Below are positions 1 to 8,217 of a DNA stretch of 30,213 bases, piece after piece. The first letter of the stretch is position 1; each line of letters starts with the position of its first letter. Made by a program: the position numbers and the translations under genes. Under the pieces are notes generated by a model, which made no database searches, was not told the DNA's origin, and was given only the letters and a program-made list of their open reading frames with translations. The stretch lies in NCBI GenBank assembly GCA_937926875.1, contig CALBAX010000032.1, forward strand, positions 1 to 30,213, in the 5' to 3' direction. The DNA is from an uncultured Desulfovibrio sp. Its GTDB lineage: Bacteria; Desulfobacterota; Desulfovibrionia; Desulfovibrionales; Desulfovibrionaceae.

Positions 1-1663
1 TCAGGACCAGGTTCAGGGACTGACCGCAGACATACAGCAGGATCGGCTTGCCGCCCTTGAAGTACTTGCCCAGCTCGCGGAAGTTGGTGGTCAGGCCGAT
101 GGACACGAAGGCCAGGGCGAAGAACCAACCGCGCAGGGGCACGGAGATCTTGTTGATGCCGTTGTCCACCAGCATCTTGCCCACATCAGCCCCCAGGGAG
201 GAGCTGACCACGGACATGACGATGGAGGCCGTCAGGAAGCCCAGCACGAACTTGGGGAAACGGTGCCAGATCTCCATGGCGCTGACCTTCTGGCCTTCCT
301 GCACATCCACCTTGGCGCACCAGTACATGGCCACGCAGAAGGCAGTCACGCCAATGAGCACGTTTTGTATCATCTTGACCGTAGCCGCCACTTGCAGGGC
401 CTTGGGGCCGATGAAGGCACCGGCAGCGGCCACAGCGCCGGTAGCGTCCACGGTACCGCCGATCCAGGCACCGCCCAGGATCTCAGGCATGCCCACCCAG
501 TTGATGAAGGCGGGCATGGCCACCATCATGATGGCGGTGAAGGTCAGGGACAGGCCGATGGACAGGGTCAGTTCTTCCTTCTTGGCGCGGCAGGCAGCAG
601 CGGTGGCGATGGCCGCCGAGGTACCGCACACGGACATGTCGGCGGAAATGACCATGTTCAGGGTACGGGAAGGCATCTTAAGCACCTTCTGGCCGAAGAT
701 GTAGGTACTGATGAGGACGATGGGGGTCACCACCCAGGCCACGAAGATGCCGGGGATACCGATGGCCAGGATCTTGTGGAACAGCACTTCGGCACCCAGC
801 AGCACCAGACCGGTCTTGATGAAGTATTCCACCTGGGCGCCATCCTTGACCAGCTTGGGCGTGCCAACGGTATTGGCGATGATCATGCCGATGGCGATGG
901 ACCAGATCTCGGCGTTGATGCCGTACAGGCGCATGGTCTTCTGGTTGCCCAAGATGTTGGCCAGCACGCAGAGGGCGTAGATGATGAGGAAGGAGACGAA
1001 GAACTTGCCGGGATTCATGCCCATGAACACGGCACCCACGGTGCACAGGGCGCCCAGCACCAGGCCCAGCACGACGAGGGTGGGGATACGGTTGAAGGGC
1101 TTGGCCAGACCGGAAGCAGCCTTGGAGGCCTTCTTCTCGGCGCTCTGCCAGGAGTCGATGGCGGCCTTGGCGGTGTCGTTCAGACCGGCGTCCTGATAGC
1201 CGGCAGCCGCGGCGGCATCCTGGGCGACCTTGGCCGCAGCCAAAGCTTCGGCAGCGGCCTGCTTGGCAGCTTCGACCTTGGGCTTGAGAGCAGCGTTACG
1301 CTCATCCGCGCGGGCCTGATCCATCATCAGGGCATCCAGAGGATTATCGGTCCAGCGGGCGGGCGTCTTCAGATAGGCGATGACATCGGCCACCTGGGAT
1401 TGCTTCTGGGCCTGCACGTTCTTCTGGGCAGCAGTGGCCTTGTACCATTCGATGGTCTTGAAGGGCTTGCTTTCCTCGGCCTTGATGATGGTCTCATACT
1501 CGCTGAATTTGGCTTCCAGGGCCGGACGTTGGCCAAAACACAGCCACGCGGCCACGAGCAAGAAGAAAAAGCCGATCCAGATGGCCCAGTAGTCTTCCTT
1601 CTTCCACAAGTCGGACCACTGTGACTTGGCACGGTCAACAACGACTTCGTTGCTTTGTTCCAT
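1..1663 (-). CDS. YeiH-family membrane transporter (putative sulfate/sulfite exporter type), C-terminus cut by window edge
   Basis: The frame is open from ATG at 1661-1663 to the window edge, so 554 residues are visible and the C-terminus is missing. GGAGGT at 1672-1677 sets the start. Residues about 27-45 form one membrane segment (from YWAIWIGFFFLLVAAW). A hydrophilic, Ala/Lys/Gln-rich, probably coiled-coil stretch follows to about residue 190. After it come many membrane segments typical of the UPF0324/YeiH family, including ANTVGTPKLVKDGAQVEYFI and an ISADMSVCGTSAAIAT stretch. Members of this family are often annotated as putative sulfate exporters, but the substrate is poorly established. 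Usual members have about 340 residues, so the N-terminal 190 residues are an extension. Export of sulfite or a related anion would suit a sulfonate-degrading neighbourhood, but that is inference. The family call is fairly secure; the substrate is not. Confidence 0.75.
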   Translation of the reverse strand, partial: MEQSNEVVVDRAKSQWSDLWKKEDYWAIWIGFFFLLVAAWLCFGQRPALEAKFSEYETIIKAEESKPFKTIEWYKATAAQKNVQAQKQSQVADVIAYLKTPARWTDNPLDALMMDQARADERNAALKPKVEAAKQAAAEALAAAKVAQDAAAAAGYQDAGLNDTAKAAIDSWQSAEKKASKAASGLAKPFNRIPTLVVLGLVLGALCTVGAVFMGMNPGKFFVSFLIIYALCVLANILGNQKTMRLYGINAEIWSIAIGMIIANTVGTPKLVKDGAQVEYFIKTGLVLLGAEVLFHKILAIGIPGIFVAWVVTPIVLISTYIFGQKVLKMPSRTLNMVISADMSVCGTSAAIATAAACRAKKEELTLSIGLSLTFTAIMMVAMPAFINWVGMPEILGGAWIGGTVDATGAVAAAGAFIGPKALQVAATVKMIQNVLIGVTAFCVAMYWCAKVDVQEGQKVSAMEIWHRFPKFVLGFLTASIVMSVVSSSLGADVGKMLVDNGINKISVPLRGWFFALAFVSIGLTTNFRELGKYFKGGKPILLYVCGQSLNLVL

Positions 1664-1901
1664 AACAGACAACCTCCGTTTGCGGCCGGGCTGCTCCCCG
1701 CCACATCGTATTGAAAATGGCAACAAGAAGGCTTCTTGCGGTGCGTTCCCCCATCCCGAAAAAAGACAGCGGTTTTTTTCACAAACCATCTTGCTCTTGC
1801 GGCGCGCACAGTCCGCACATCTCAAGGATAATACCGGGCAAAGGGACAAAGTAAAGTAAACTATTCTCACAGGGCGGAAACATTCATTATTGAAAGTAAG
1901 C

Positions 1902-1923
1902 ATGTAAAATCAATGAATTACAT
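1902..1923. promoter_or_regulatory. AT-rich inverted repeat upstream of the YeiH-type gene
   Basis: ATGTAA (1902-1907) and TTACAT (1918-1923) are perfect inverted arms 10 bases apart. An overlapping 11-base palindrome, ACATA-T-TATGT, follows at about 1920-1930. The 420-base space 1664-2084 holds no convincing gene. It is GC-poor from about 1850 to 1950, as expected for the promoter region of the leftward YeiH-type gene. A weak minus-strand -35/-10 pair (TTGATT, then AATAAT) lies over the same stretch. The repeat resembles a CRP/FNR-type operator only loosely and no regulator can be assigned. Confidence 0.3.
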
Positions 1924-2043
1924 ATTATGTGAAATATTTTGTAATGCCGCATCCTGCGACAGTACCGAAAGCTCTCCCCTCCTGCCCGCTCTCTCATTTT
2001 TGCTGCCGGATACGGTTCGTTAAATTTTTTTTGACTTTTTTTG

Positions 2044-2072
2044 TTGACAAGAGGGCCTGTTTTGCGTAGGTT
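2044..2072 (+). promoter_or_regulatory. Sigma-70 promoter of the tRNA-Gln/tRNA-Glu unit
   Basis: A perfect -35 box TTGACA (2044-2049) is followed after 17 bases by TAGGTT (2067-2072), a weak -10. The expected transcript start, near 2079, is a few bases ahead of tRNA-Gln at 2085, which is normal for a tRNA operon. Confidence 0.6.
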
Positions 2073-2084
2073 TCATCTTCGCGA

Positions 2085-2159
2085 TGGGCTGTCGTTCAAT
2101 TGGCAGGACGGCGGATTCTGGCTCCGCTAATCAAGGTTCGAGTCCTTGCAGCCCAGCCA
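2085..2159 (+). tRNA. tRNA-Gln (anticodon CTG)
   Basis: The acceptor arms TGGGCTG (2085-2091) and CAGCCCA (2149-2155) pair fully, with discriminator G and an encoded CCA at 2157-2159. The anticodon stem GCGGA/TCCGC encloses the loop TTCTGGC with anticodon CTG at 2118-2120. The T arm holds the expected GGTTCGAGTCC. The gene shares a promoter and a terminator with the tRNA-Glu gene 17 bases downstream. Confidence 0.95.
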
Positions 2160-2176
2160 TCATAACTGCATAGCGC

Positions 2177-2253
2177 GTCCCCATCGTCTAGCCGGCCCAG
2201 GACAACGGCCTTTCACGCCGTCGACAGGGGTTCAAATCCCCTTGGGGACGCCA
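2177..2253 (+). tRNA. tRNA-Glu (anticodon TTC)
   Basis: The acceptor arm starts GTCCCCA at 2177 and closes with TGGGGAC (2243-2249), then G and an encoded CCA at 2251-2253. The anticodon stem ACGGC/GCCGT encloses the loop CTTTCAC with TTC at 2212-2214. The T loop is GTTCAAATC. No integrase, direct repeat or broken copy of the 3' end is visible nearby, so there is no sign that it serves as an attachment site. Confidence 0.95.
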
Positions 2254-2263
2254 ACAAGAAATC

Positions 2264-2297
2264 AAGGTACTTGCAGCAATGCAGGTGCCTTTTTTCG
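2264..2297 (+). terminator. Rho-independent terminator of the tRNA unit
   Basis: The arms AGGTACTTGCA (2265-2275) and TGCAGGTGCCT (2280-2290) pair with two G-U wobbles across a four-base loop and are followed by a T run. The hairpin core is almost the same as the one at 19133-19166. Confidence 0.85.
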
Positions 2298-2448
2298 TTC
2301 CTATGTCTTTGCATAGCACGGTATATTGCAGAAACCTCATAAAATGAGAAAAGCGTTCCAGCAACACCGGGACGCCTCTCACATACCATCATCGTGCTTA
2401 TGATACCTTGCTACCGAACAGCATAGCTACTGTTTACACAGACCATAC

Positions 2449-2486
2449 ATGAAAACGGCATACCCGCTATCAGCAGGCATGCCGTT
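2449..2486 (-). terminator. Terminator of the small secreted-protein gene
   Basis: Read on the minus strand, AACGGCATGCC (2476-2486) pairs with GGTATGCCGTT (2454-2464) with one G-U wobble. The loop contains a further small GCT/AGC stem, and a short T run follows. It lies about 50 bases past the stop codon at 2536. Confidence 0.6.
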
Positions 2487-2535
2487 CATATTCCCAAAGC
2501 ACTCTCCCCTCCCCCCCATATTAGTGCACAGGGAG

Positions 2536-2880
2536 CTACTCGTCGATACCGCACAATTTACGCACGTCCTTTTGCGGGAGGCTGGTATCACGCGTCACCA
2601 GTTTATAGGACTTCTGTTCTCCAAGGGCATTGATGAGCAAAAGCCTATCTGCGCCTTTCTTATCAAGATAGCAGGGAACGTCCGAGTTATCGACAAAAAT
2701 CTCTACCCTTTCCTCGGTATCCTTGCTTATCTTATACTTGAATCCGTATATCTTTTCTTCGTTGATCTTCATGAATATGGAGGGCATCTCTTCAAGCTGC
2801 CACCAGCCACGGATATCAAAAGCAAATGCATTCAAAGGTATCGCCAAAAGCATGAGCATCAGCACAGACACGTTTCTCAC
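2536..2880 (-). CDS. Small secreted protein of unknown function
   Basis: 114 residues. The start is GTG at 2878-2880, chosen because AAGGAG (2887-2892) sits six bases ahead and because it gives a clean signal peptide. A start 16 codons further upstream has no ribosome site. The N-terminus, MRNVSVLMLMLLAIPLNAFA, has a basic tip, a hydrophobic core and an A-F-A cleavage site near residue 20. The mature part is small and charged, with the motif DIRGWWQLEEMPSIF and two Cys (in VPCYLDKKG and RKLCGIDE) that could form a disulfide. I do not recognise a family. The gene is flanked by its own terminator and by AT-rich sequence, and base composition is lower in GC than its neighbours, which may point to acquisition. 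A periplasmic location is inferred. Confidence 0.7.
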   Translation of the reverse strand: MRNVSVLMLMLLAIPLNAFAFDIRGWWQLEEMPSIFMKINEEKIYGFKYKISKDTEERVEIFVDNSDVPCYLDKKGADRLLLINALGEQKSYKLVTRDTSLPQKDVRKLCGIDE

Positions 2881-2937
2881 AGTATTCTCCTTAAGTTGAT
2901 CAGCAGTCAATTTTATGATTATATACAAGTAGTCAAT

Positions 2938-2959
2938 ATTTTCTGCATAAGCAGAAAAT
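2938..2959. promoter_or_regulatory. Perfect inverted repeat upstream of the small secreted-protein gene
   Basis: ATTTTCTGC (2938-2946) and GCAGAAAAT (2951-2959) are perfect inverted arms around ATAA. The repeat is about 60 bases upstream of the GTG start, with TATA-rich sequence between them that could hold a -10 box. It may be an operator or a terminator-like hairpin without a T run. The rest of 2960-3212 is very AT-rich and shows no gene. Confidence 0.35.
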
Positions 2960-3201
2960 ACTTCCTTTACTATTTGCCCTTATTTTTCTTCTTCCTTTTC
3001 CTGTCTGCCGTCGGCAGCGATAGCAAAAATAGGGAATTATTTCAAGAATGTCATCATCTTAAACTGCGATTCAAAAAATAATTTCCCATAAATAACCTAT
3101 AGGGATGATAAACATTTATTATATACAATATAATACCTTAATCTAAAAAATAATATCCACCCTAGTTATCTACTGATATTTTCCCATATATCCCTGCATT
3201 C

Positions 3202-3241
3202 AAAAATAAAAGATCCTCCAATGCTGACAGCACTGGAGGAT
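3202..3241 (-). terminator. Terminator of the isl operon
   Basis: A 12-bp stem with one wobble (3213-3224 with 3230-3241; arm ATCCTCCAATGC) surrounds a five-base loop. On the minus strand it is followed by CTTTTATTTTT (3202-3212). It lies 40 bases past the islB stop and closes the operon that starts near 9890. Confidence 0.9.
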
Positions 3242-3280
3242 ATACCATCCTGCAGATGGATAGGCCATTTTAAACGGACA

Positions 3281-4192
3281 TCAGTCCTTTTCCGGGAAAA
3301 CTTCCTCTACGATACTCCGCAAACGTGCCAGGATCCCGGCGTCCACCTGGGCAGGGCCGCCATAGGGATATTCCCTGCCCAGAAAACGGTACTTCTGCTC
3401 ACCCATACGGTGGTAGGGCAAAAGCTCATAATGGACGGCATCCATAGAGCGGGCCAACTCGACGATACGACGGATCAGCTCTTCGTCATCATTGATACCG
3501 GGGATGAGCGGCGTGCGCAGATGAATGGGCAGATGCGGATAGGCACTCCGCACAGCCGCAAGATTGCGCAGGATGCGCTCATTGCCCATGCCCGTGGCTT
3601 TTTTGTGGGCCTCACTGTCCAGATGCTTGATGTCGAACAAAAGATAGTCAAGCTTGCCGCAGGCAGCAAGGATGGTCTCTTCCGGGGCCTGACCGCAACT
3701 TTCCATGGCGGTATGCACGGCCCGGTGTTCCGCCTCTTCCAGGATGGAGAGGCAAAAATCTCCCTGCTGCAACGGCTCGCCGCCGCTCAGGGTCAGGCCG
3801 CCACCGGAGCGGGCATAAAAGGCGGCATCTTCTTCCACCTTGTCCAGCACGTCGCGGGCCGTCATGGTCTTGCCGTAAAAGGTCAGCGCCTGTCCCGGAC
3901 AAACCTCCGCACAGGCACGGCAGGCGGGATCGCAGCGTTCCCTGTCCCGATGGATGCCGTCCTGCTCAAGGCGCAGAGCCTGTTGCGGACAGGTGGCCAC
4001 ACAGCGCCCGCAGCCAAGGCATTTGTCCGCATTGTACGCCAGTTGCGGTGCGGCCTCCTGGGATTCGGGATTGCTGCACCACAGACAGCGCAGCGGACAG
4101 CCCTTGAGGAAGACCAGGGTCCGTATGCCCGGCCCGTCATGCACGGAATAGCGCTGGATGTTGAAAACGGTGCCGCAGTTCTTGTCCGACAT
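3281..4192 (-). CDS. islB: Isethionate sulfite-lyase activating enzyme (radical SAM glycyl radical activase)
   Basis: 303 residues. It is a radical SAM enzyme that uses S-adenosylmethionine and an iron-sulfur cluster to place the glycyl radical on IslA in the cytoplasm. The N-terminal motif DGPGIRTLVFLKGCPLRCLW contains the CX3CX2C cluster ligands C32, C36 and C39. A ferredoxin-like insert carries two more four-Cys sets, C58/C61/C64/C68 and C87/C91/C94/C98, as in the activases of eliminase-type GREs. SGGEP, the SAM-binding motif, lies near residue 137. The chosen ATG (4190-4192) starts MSDKNCGTVFNIQRYS and has GGGAG a few bases upstream; the longer open frame reads back into islA and is not coding. 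The gene directly follows islA, so IslA is the clear partner. Family assignment is secure, and substrate pairing follows from position. Confidence 0.93.
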   Translation of the reverse strand: MSDKNCGTVFNIQRYSVHDGPGIRTLVFLKGCPLRCLWCSNPESQEAAPQLAYNADKCLGCGRCVATCPQQALRLEQDGIHRDRERCDPACRACAEVCPGQALTFYGKTMTARDVLDKVEEDAAFYARSGGGLTLSGGEPLQQGDFCLSILEEAEHRAVHTAMESCGQAPEETILAACGKLDYLLFDIKHLDSEAHKKATGMGNERILRNLAAVRSAYPHLPIHLRTPLIPGINDDEELIRRIVELARSMDAVHYELLPYHRMGEQKYRFLGREYPYGGPAQVDAGILARLRSIVEEVFPEKD

Positions 4193-4211
4193 GGCATCTC
4201 TCCCGAAAGGC

Positions 4212-4236
4212 GGAAGGGGGCCGAAGCCCCCTCCCT
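4212..4236 (-). promoter_or_regulatory. Stable UUCG-loop hairpin between islA and islB
   Basis: On the minus strand GGAGGGGGC and GCCCCCTTC pair (one G-U wobble) around a TTCG tetraloop closed by C-G, one of the most stable RNA hairpins known. It lies in the 64-base gap between the islA stop and the islB start and has no T run, so it is not a classic terminator. It is more likely an mRNA 3'-end stabiliser or partial attenuator, giving more GRE than activase. That role is inferred. Confidence 0.6.
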
Positions 4237-4256
4237 GAGGTTGGATTGGCGATTTA

Positions 4257-6749
4257 CTAGACCTGCTCGTGCTGGGTACGGGCGATGAGGTCGTCCTGCA
4301 GATCCTTGGACAGTTCCGTGAAGTAGGCGCTGTAGCCCGCGATGCGGACGATGAGGCCGCGGTACTTTTCCGGATCCTTCTGGGCATTGACCAGGGTCTG
4401 GCGGTTGACCACGTTGAACTGCACATGCCACAGCCGCAGGTCCACGAAGGCGCGGATGAAGCTCACCAGCTTGCGGGTCCCTTCCTTGCCGGCCAGACAG
4501 CTGGGGGTGAACTTGATGTTCAGCAGGCGGGCGGCACGCTGGAACATGTTGTAGTTCTTGGAGTTGAAGTTGGAGAGCAGCACCGCGGTAGGCCCGTTGA
4601 CGTCGGCACCGTGCGAAGCGGAAGAGCCGTCGGAAAGCGGCGTCCAGGCCTTGCGGCCGTTGGGCGTAGCGGAGACCACACGGCCGAAGGGCACATGCGA
4701 GGTAAAGGGCACCATGCGGAAGTCGCACTTGATGCCCAGACGGGGCGCGTACTTCTTGCTGAATTCCTGGGCCAGACGGTCGATCTCCAGGCCGATGCTG
4801 TCGGCGTAATCATCATTGTTGCCGTAGCAGGGAGCGCTCTGCAGCATCTTGCGGACATCTTCCTTGCCTTCGAAGTTGCATTCCAGCGCATCCAGCAGCT
4901 CCTGCATGGTCAGCTTCTTGTCGTCGAAGACCAGCTTGCGGACAGCCGACAGGGAGTCGATGGCCGTACTGTAGCCCAGGCATTCGAAGTAGCCGAGGTC
5001 CAGGCCGCCTTCATAATGGTGATCCTGGTGCAGGTCCACGCATTCCTTCATGGCCAGCACATGCAGGGCATCGGAAATGGGCGTGGCAAAGTGCTGCGCA
5101 CGGGCCTTGATGATATGGTACTGCTGCATGAAGGCGTGACGCATCAGGTAGTTCTGCTGGGTGGCGTAGGCATGCCAGAATTCTTCCCAGGTGGTGAAGT
5201 TGCGCACGTCACCGGTCTCCACGGTCAGCAGCTCGTCGCCGTACTTCTTCATGCGGCCGTTGTAGAGCACCAGTTCCACGGCGGCACCAAAGTTCATCTG
5301 GGCATGGCCACTGGTGTAGGTGTCCACGCGGGGCATGCGGATCTCGGCGCAGCCGGAAGCGGCGTAGTCATAAATGTCTTCCAGGGGAGCGCCCTTGGCC
5401 AGGTGCAGGGGGATGATCTCGTCGTCATTGAGCAGCTTGGGGAAGCCGCAGCCCTGCTTGATCATCTCGGCCACAGCAGTCAGGAAGCGCTCGGGAGAAC
5501 GGCTGTGCACACGGGCGGCCAGGTCGGGATAATGCAGGGGGCATTCCCGCTTGGAACGCATGATGATGTAGGACAGCTCGTTGGTAGCATCACGGCCGTC
5601 GCGGGTCTGACCACCTACGGTCACGGCCTCCCAGTGGGAATAACCTTCATGCGTGGCCTTGTTGTAAGGCGTGATGGCCAGGTCCAGGCACTGGGCCATG
5701 CTGGCCCACATGCACTGGAAGAGCTCGATGGCGCCCTCCTCGTCGATGCGGCCTTCGGCCAGGTCCTTCTGGTAGTAGGGCCAGAACAGCTGGTCCATGC
5801 GGCCGTTGGTGGGGTTGGAGCTGATCTTCTGCTCCAGGCGGGCAAAAGCCTGGGTGAACCAGTGGGCCTGGATGGCTTCATGGAAGGTGCGCGGCGGGTT
5901 CTCGGGCACCCATTCGCAGTTGGAAGCGATGGTCAGCAGCTCCTGCTTGCGGCGGGGATCGGTCTCTTCGGCGGCCTTGCGGCGGGCCAGTTCCGCATGG
6001 CGGCGGGCCCAGGTGACGATACCTTCACTGACGGTGACGATGGCTTCCAGGTAGGGGCGCTTCTCGCTCTGGTCGATGGGATCGTCGGGATCCAGCTCGG
6101 CCAGACGGGCTTCGGCTTCTTCGCGGATGCCCTTGAAGCCCAGCTTGAACAAACGTTCCCAGTCCAGGCACCACTGCAGGCTGGAACGGTTGGAGGCCGT
6201 TTCGCAGCAGATGTAGCGGGAGATGTAACCGCCCTTGTCGGCATAGGCCAGACGATGGGACTCGGGATCCAGACGGCTGTTCAGATCCTGGTGGAAGGTC
6301 TTGTCCTTCCAGTAGGGGGTGATGATCTCTTCCACGGCGCGGGCGTCTTCAGCGTTGACGTCGAAGGGGGAAGCCTCGTGACCGGGCAGTTCCTTGAGGG
6401 CGGATGCCTGATAGTCGCCATCCAGTTCAGGATACAGGATGCCGTAACGGGCGCCCTGCTGGCCGCAACGGCCGGCGATGAGCTGATCATCGTCGATGTA
6501 GACGGTCATGTTCTCGCCGATGTGCTTGAGGGCCTTGGCCCAGCGCAGCACCAGCAGTTCGCCTTCAGTCTGCTTCATGGATTCGGTGAACAGCAGCGCG
6601 CGCTCCACGTCGATATGGGGCTTTTTGCCTTCGAAGGCGGCCACCAGACGGTACAGGCGGGGATGCTTTTCAGCATAGGGATTGCTCTTGCCGGCGATGG
6701 TATCGAGAAGGAGCTGTTCCTGTTCGGAATAAGTGCAGGCACACGACAT
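4257..6749 (-). CDS. islA: Isethionate sulfite-lyase (glycyl radical enzyme)
   Basis: 830 residues. It cleaves the C-S bond of isethionate (2-hydroxyethanesulfonate), giving acetaldehyde and sulfite. The catalytic Cys467 and Glu469 lie in the motif SGCAEIRMP, and the radical glycine is G805 in VRIAGYSAYF. R188, Q192, W373, R678 and F682 match, within one position, the pocket residues I recall from published IslA structures, where the arginines and glutamine hold the sulfonate. That makes isethionate a better call than dihydroxypropanesulfonate (HpsG-type) or choline (CutC). The start is ATG at 6747-6749 with GGAGGA just upstream. It follows the amidohydrolase and MFS genes in a sigma-54 operon and precedes its activase. 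Sulfite would feed dissimilatory sulfite reduction. The protein acts in the cytoplasm and would be oxygen-sensitive once activated. Confidence 0.93.
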   Translation of the reverse strand: MSCACTYSEQEQLLLDTIAGKSNPYAEKHPRLYRLVAAFEGKKPHIDVERALLFTESMKQTEGELLVLRWAKALKHIGENMTVYIDDDQLIAGRCGQQGARYGILYPELDGDYQASALKELPGHEASPFDVNAEDARAVEEIITPYWKDKTFHQDLNSRLDPESHRLAYADKGGYISRYICCETASNRSSLQWCLDWERLFKLGFKGIREEAEARLAELDPDDPIDQSEKRPYLEAIVTVSEGIVTWARRHAELARRKAAEETDPRRKQELLTIASNCEWVPENPPRTFHEAIQAHWFTQAFARLEQKISSNPTNGRMDQLFWPYYQKDLAEGRIDEEGAIELFQCMWASMAQCLDLAITPYNKATHEGYSHWEAVTVGGQTRDGRDATNELSYIIMRSKRECPLHYPDLAARVHSRSPERFLTAVAEMIKQGCGFPKLLNDDEIIPLHLAKGAPLEDIYDYAASGCAEIRMPRVDTYTSGHAQMNFGAAVELVLYNGRMKKYGDELLTVETGDVRNFTTWEEFWHAYATQQNYLMRHAFMQQYHIIKARAQHFATPISDALHVLAMKECVDLHQDHHYEGGLDLGYFECLGYSTAIDSLSAVRKLVFDDKKLTMQELLDALECNFEGKEDVRKMLQSAPCYGNNDDYADSIGLEIDRLAQEFSKKYAPRLGIKCDFRMVPFTSHVPFGRVVSATPNGRKAWTPLSDGSSASHGADVNGPTAVLLSNFNSKNYNMFQRAARLLNIKFTPSCLAGKEGTRKLVSFIRAFVDLRLWHVQFNVVNRQTLVNAQKDPEKYRGLIVRIAGYSAYFTELSKDLQDDLIARTQHEQV

Positions 6750-6803
6750 GATATGTTCCTCCAGGGCCCGCAGGCCCGTTATTTGTTTTTGTTGTACGAT
6801 CCT

Positions 6804-8204
6804 CTACTCGCCGCTGGAACTGCCCGTGGCATCCACGCTCTTGCCCATGGTCTCCTGTCCCCAGATGGCCAGGAGCGCCGTGGAGACGAGGTAGCAGATG
6901 GCCAGGAACCAGAACACCGCGTGCTGGTTGCCGGAGGCGATGAGGAAGGCGATGAAGTAGGCCGCCAGCACGCCGCCGCAGATGCGGCTCACGGCTTCGC
7001 CAAGACCGGCGCCCGTACCGCGCAGTTCCGTGGGATACTGTTCGGCGATGTAGAGCTTGCAGATGGAGAAGATGGCATTGCCGAAGAAGGCCAGGGCCGT
7101 GCCCACGATGAGCCAGGCATTGAGGCTTTCCACCATGGTCAGCAGGATGCTGCAGCCGGCGGTCAGCAGGGCCAGGACGATGTACATGGGCTTGCGGCCG
7201 TACTTTTCGATCATGTGGCCGCAGACCATACCGGCCACGGCACCGATGGCCATCATCAGACCGCCCATCAACACGGAGCTGGACATCTGGAAGCCCTTGC
7301 CCGTAAGGATGGTGGGCGCATAGACCATGACCACATACCAGAACACCAGGGCGGCCGAGAACATGGAGTAAGACACGATGGTACGGCTCAGGTACGGGGG
7401 CTTGAAGAGCATGGTCCAGCTGACCTTGGGCTTGCTGCCGGAGCGGGCTTCGTTCACGGCGGTCAGGATGGCGGGATCCATGTAGTCCTTGTCATGTTCC
7501 ATGCCCAGGCTGCTTTCCAGACGTTCCACCAGGGCCTCGGCCTCGTCATGACGGTTGTGGCGCATGAGCCAGCGGGGAGATTCCGGCATGTACTTGTGGA
7601 TGAAGTACAGCATCACGATGGGCATGCCACCCACGAGGAAGGGCAGCTTCCAGGCCACTTACAGCGGGAAGGTGGCCACGGCCCAGGCGCCGAAGGAAGA
7701 CGGCAGCACATAGGAGAGCACGAGGATGGAATTGCAGTAGGCAAAGGTGACGCCGCGCTGCTTGGCCCCCACCAGTTCGGAGATGTACAGATACGGGATG
7801 GGGAAGACGGCGCCCGAACCAAGGCCGCTCAGGAAACGCATGGCCACGACCCAGTAGAAGTTCTCCCTCAGGGGGCCCATGAAGGTGAAGACCGTGAAGA
7901 TGAACACGGCCCAGAAAAGGACGCGTTTGCGGCCATAACGGTCAGAGAGGAAGCCGCAGCTGAAGGTGCCCAGCACCACACCGATGGTGGAACAGGTGGC
8001 CAGCAGGCCGGTCTCCGCCGGGCCGAGGTTCCAGATCTGCTTGAGCACCAGCACGGTCTGTCCGATCAGGCCCAGGTCAAAGGCTTCCACCACGCTCACC
8101 GCGGCCAGCACGGCGATGATCTTCAGCATTTCGCTCTTGACCGGCAGGCGGTCAAAGCGGGACAGGCAATTTGCCTCGCGATGTATCAGGGACTGGTTTT
8201 CCAT
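6804..8204 (-). pseudogene. MFS transporter, probable isethionate/organic-acid importer, interrupted by an in-frame TAA
   Basis: The frame runs from ATG at 8202-8204 (GGAGGA upstream) to TAG at 6804 and would encode 466 residues, but a TAA at 7659-7661 splits it after residue 181. The frame is unchanged on both sides: ...AWAVATFPL, stop, then VAWKLPFLVGGMPI. The first part carries MFS motif A, GFLSDRYGRKRVLF, and the second carries PESPRWLMR, so together they make one 12-helix sugar/organic-acid porter. A GTG directly follows the stop, but no ribosome site precedes it, and half an MFS protein is not expected to work. The cause may be a nonsense mutation (for example from a Tyr codon) or a sequence error. 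It sits 13 bases past the amidohydrolase and 54 ahead of islA, so uptake of the IslA substrate or its precursor is the natural inference. Confidence 0.8.
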
Positions 8205-8217
8205 GATCTCCTCCATC

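Noticed and set aside
263..1624. A 453-codon plus-strand frame rich in Gly, His, Asp and Gln
   Set aside because: It is a shadow of the YeiH-type gene on the other strand and has no family features.
2177..2253. tRNA-Glu as an integration site of a mobile element
   Set aside because: No integrase, direct repeat of the tRNA end or mobility gene is seen.
4257..6749. First GRE as a DHPS lyase (HpsG) or choline lyase (CutC)
   Set aside because: Pocket residues R188, Q192, W373, R678 and F682 match IslA in identity and position.
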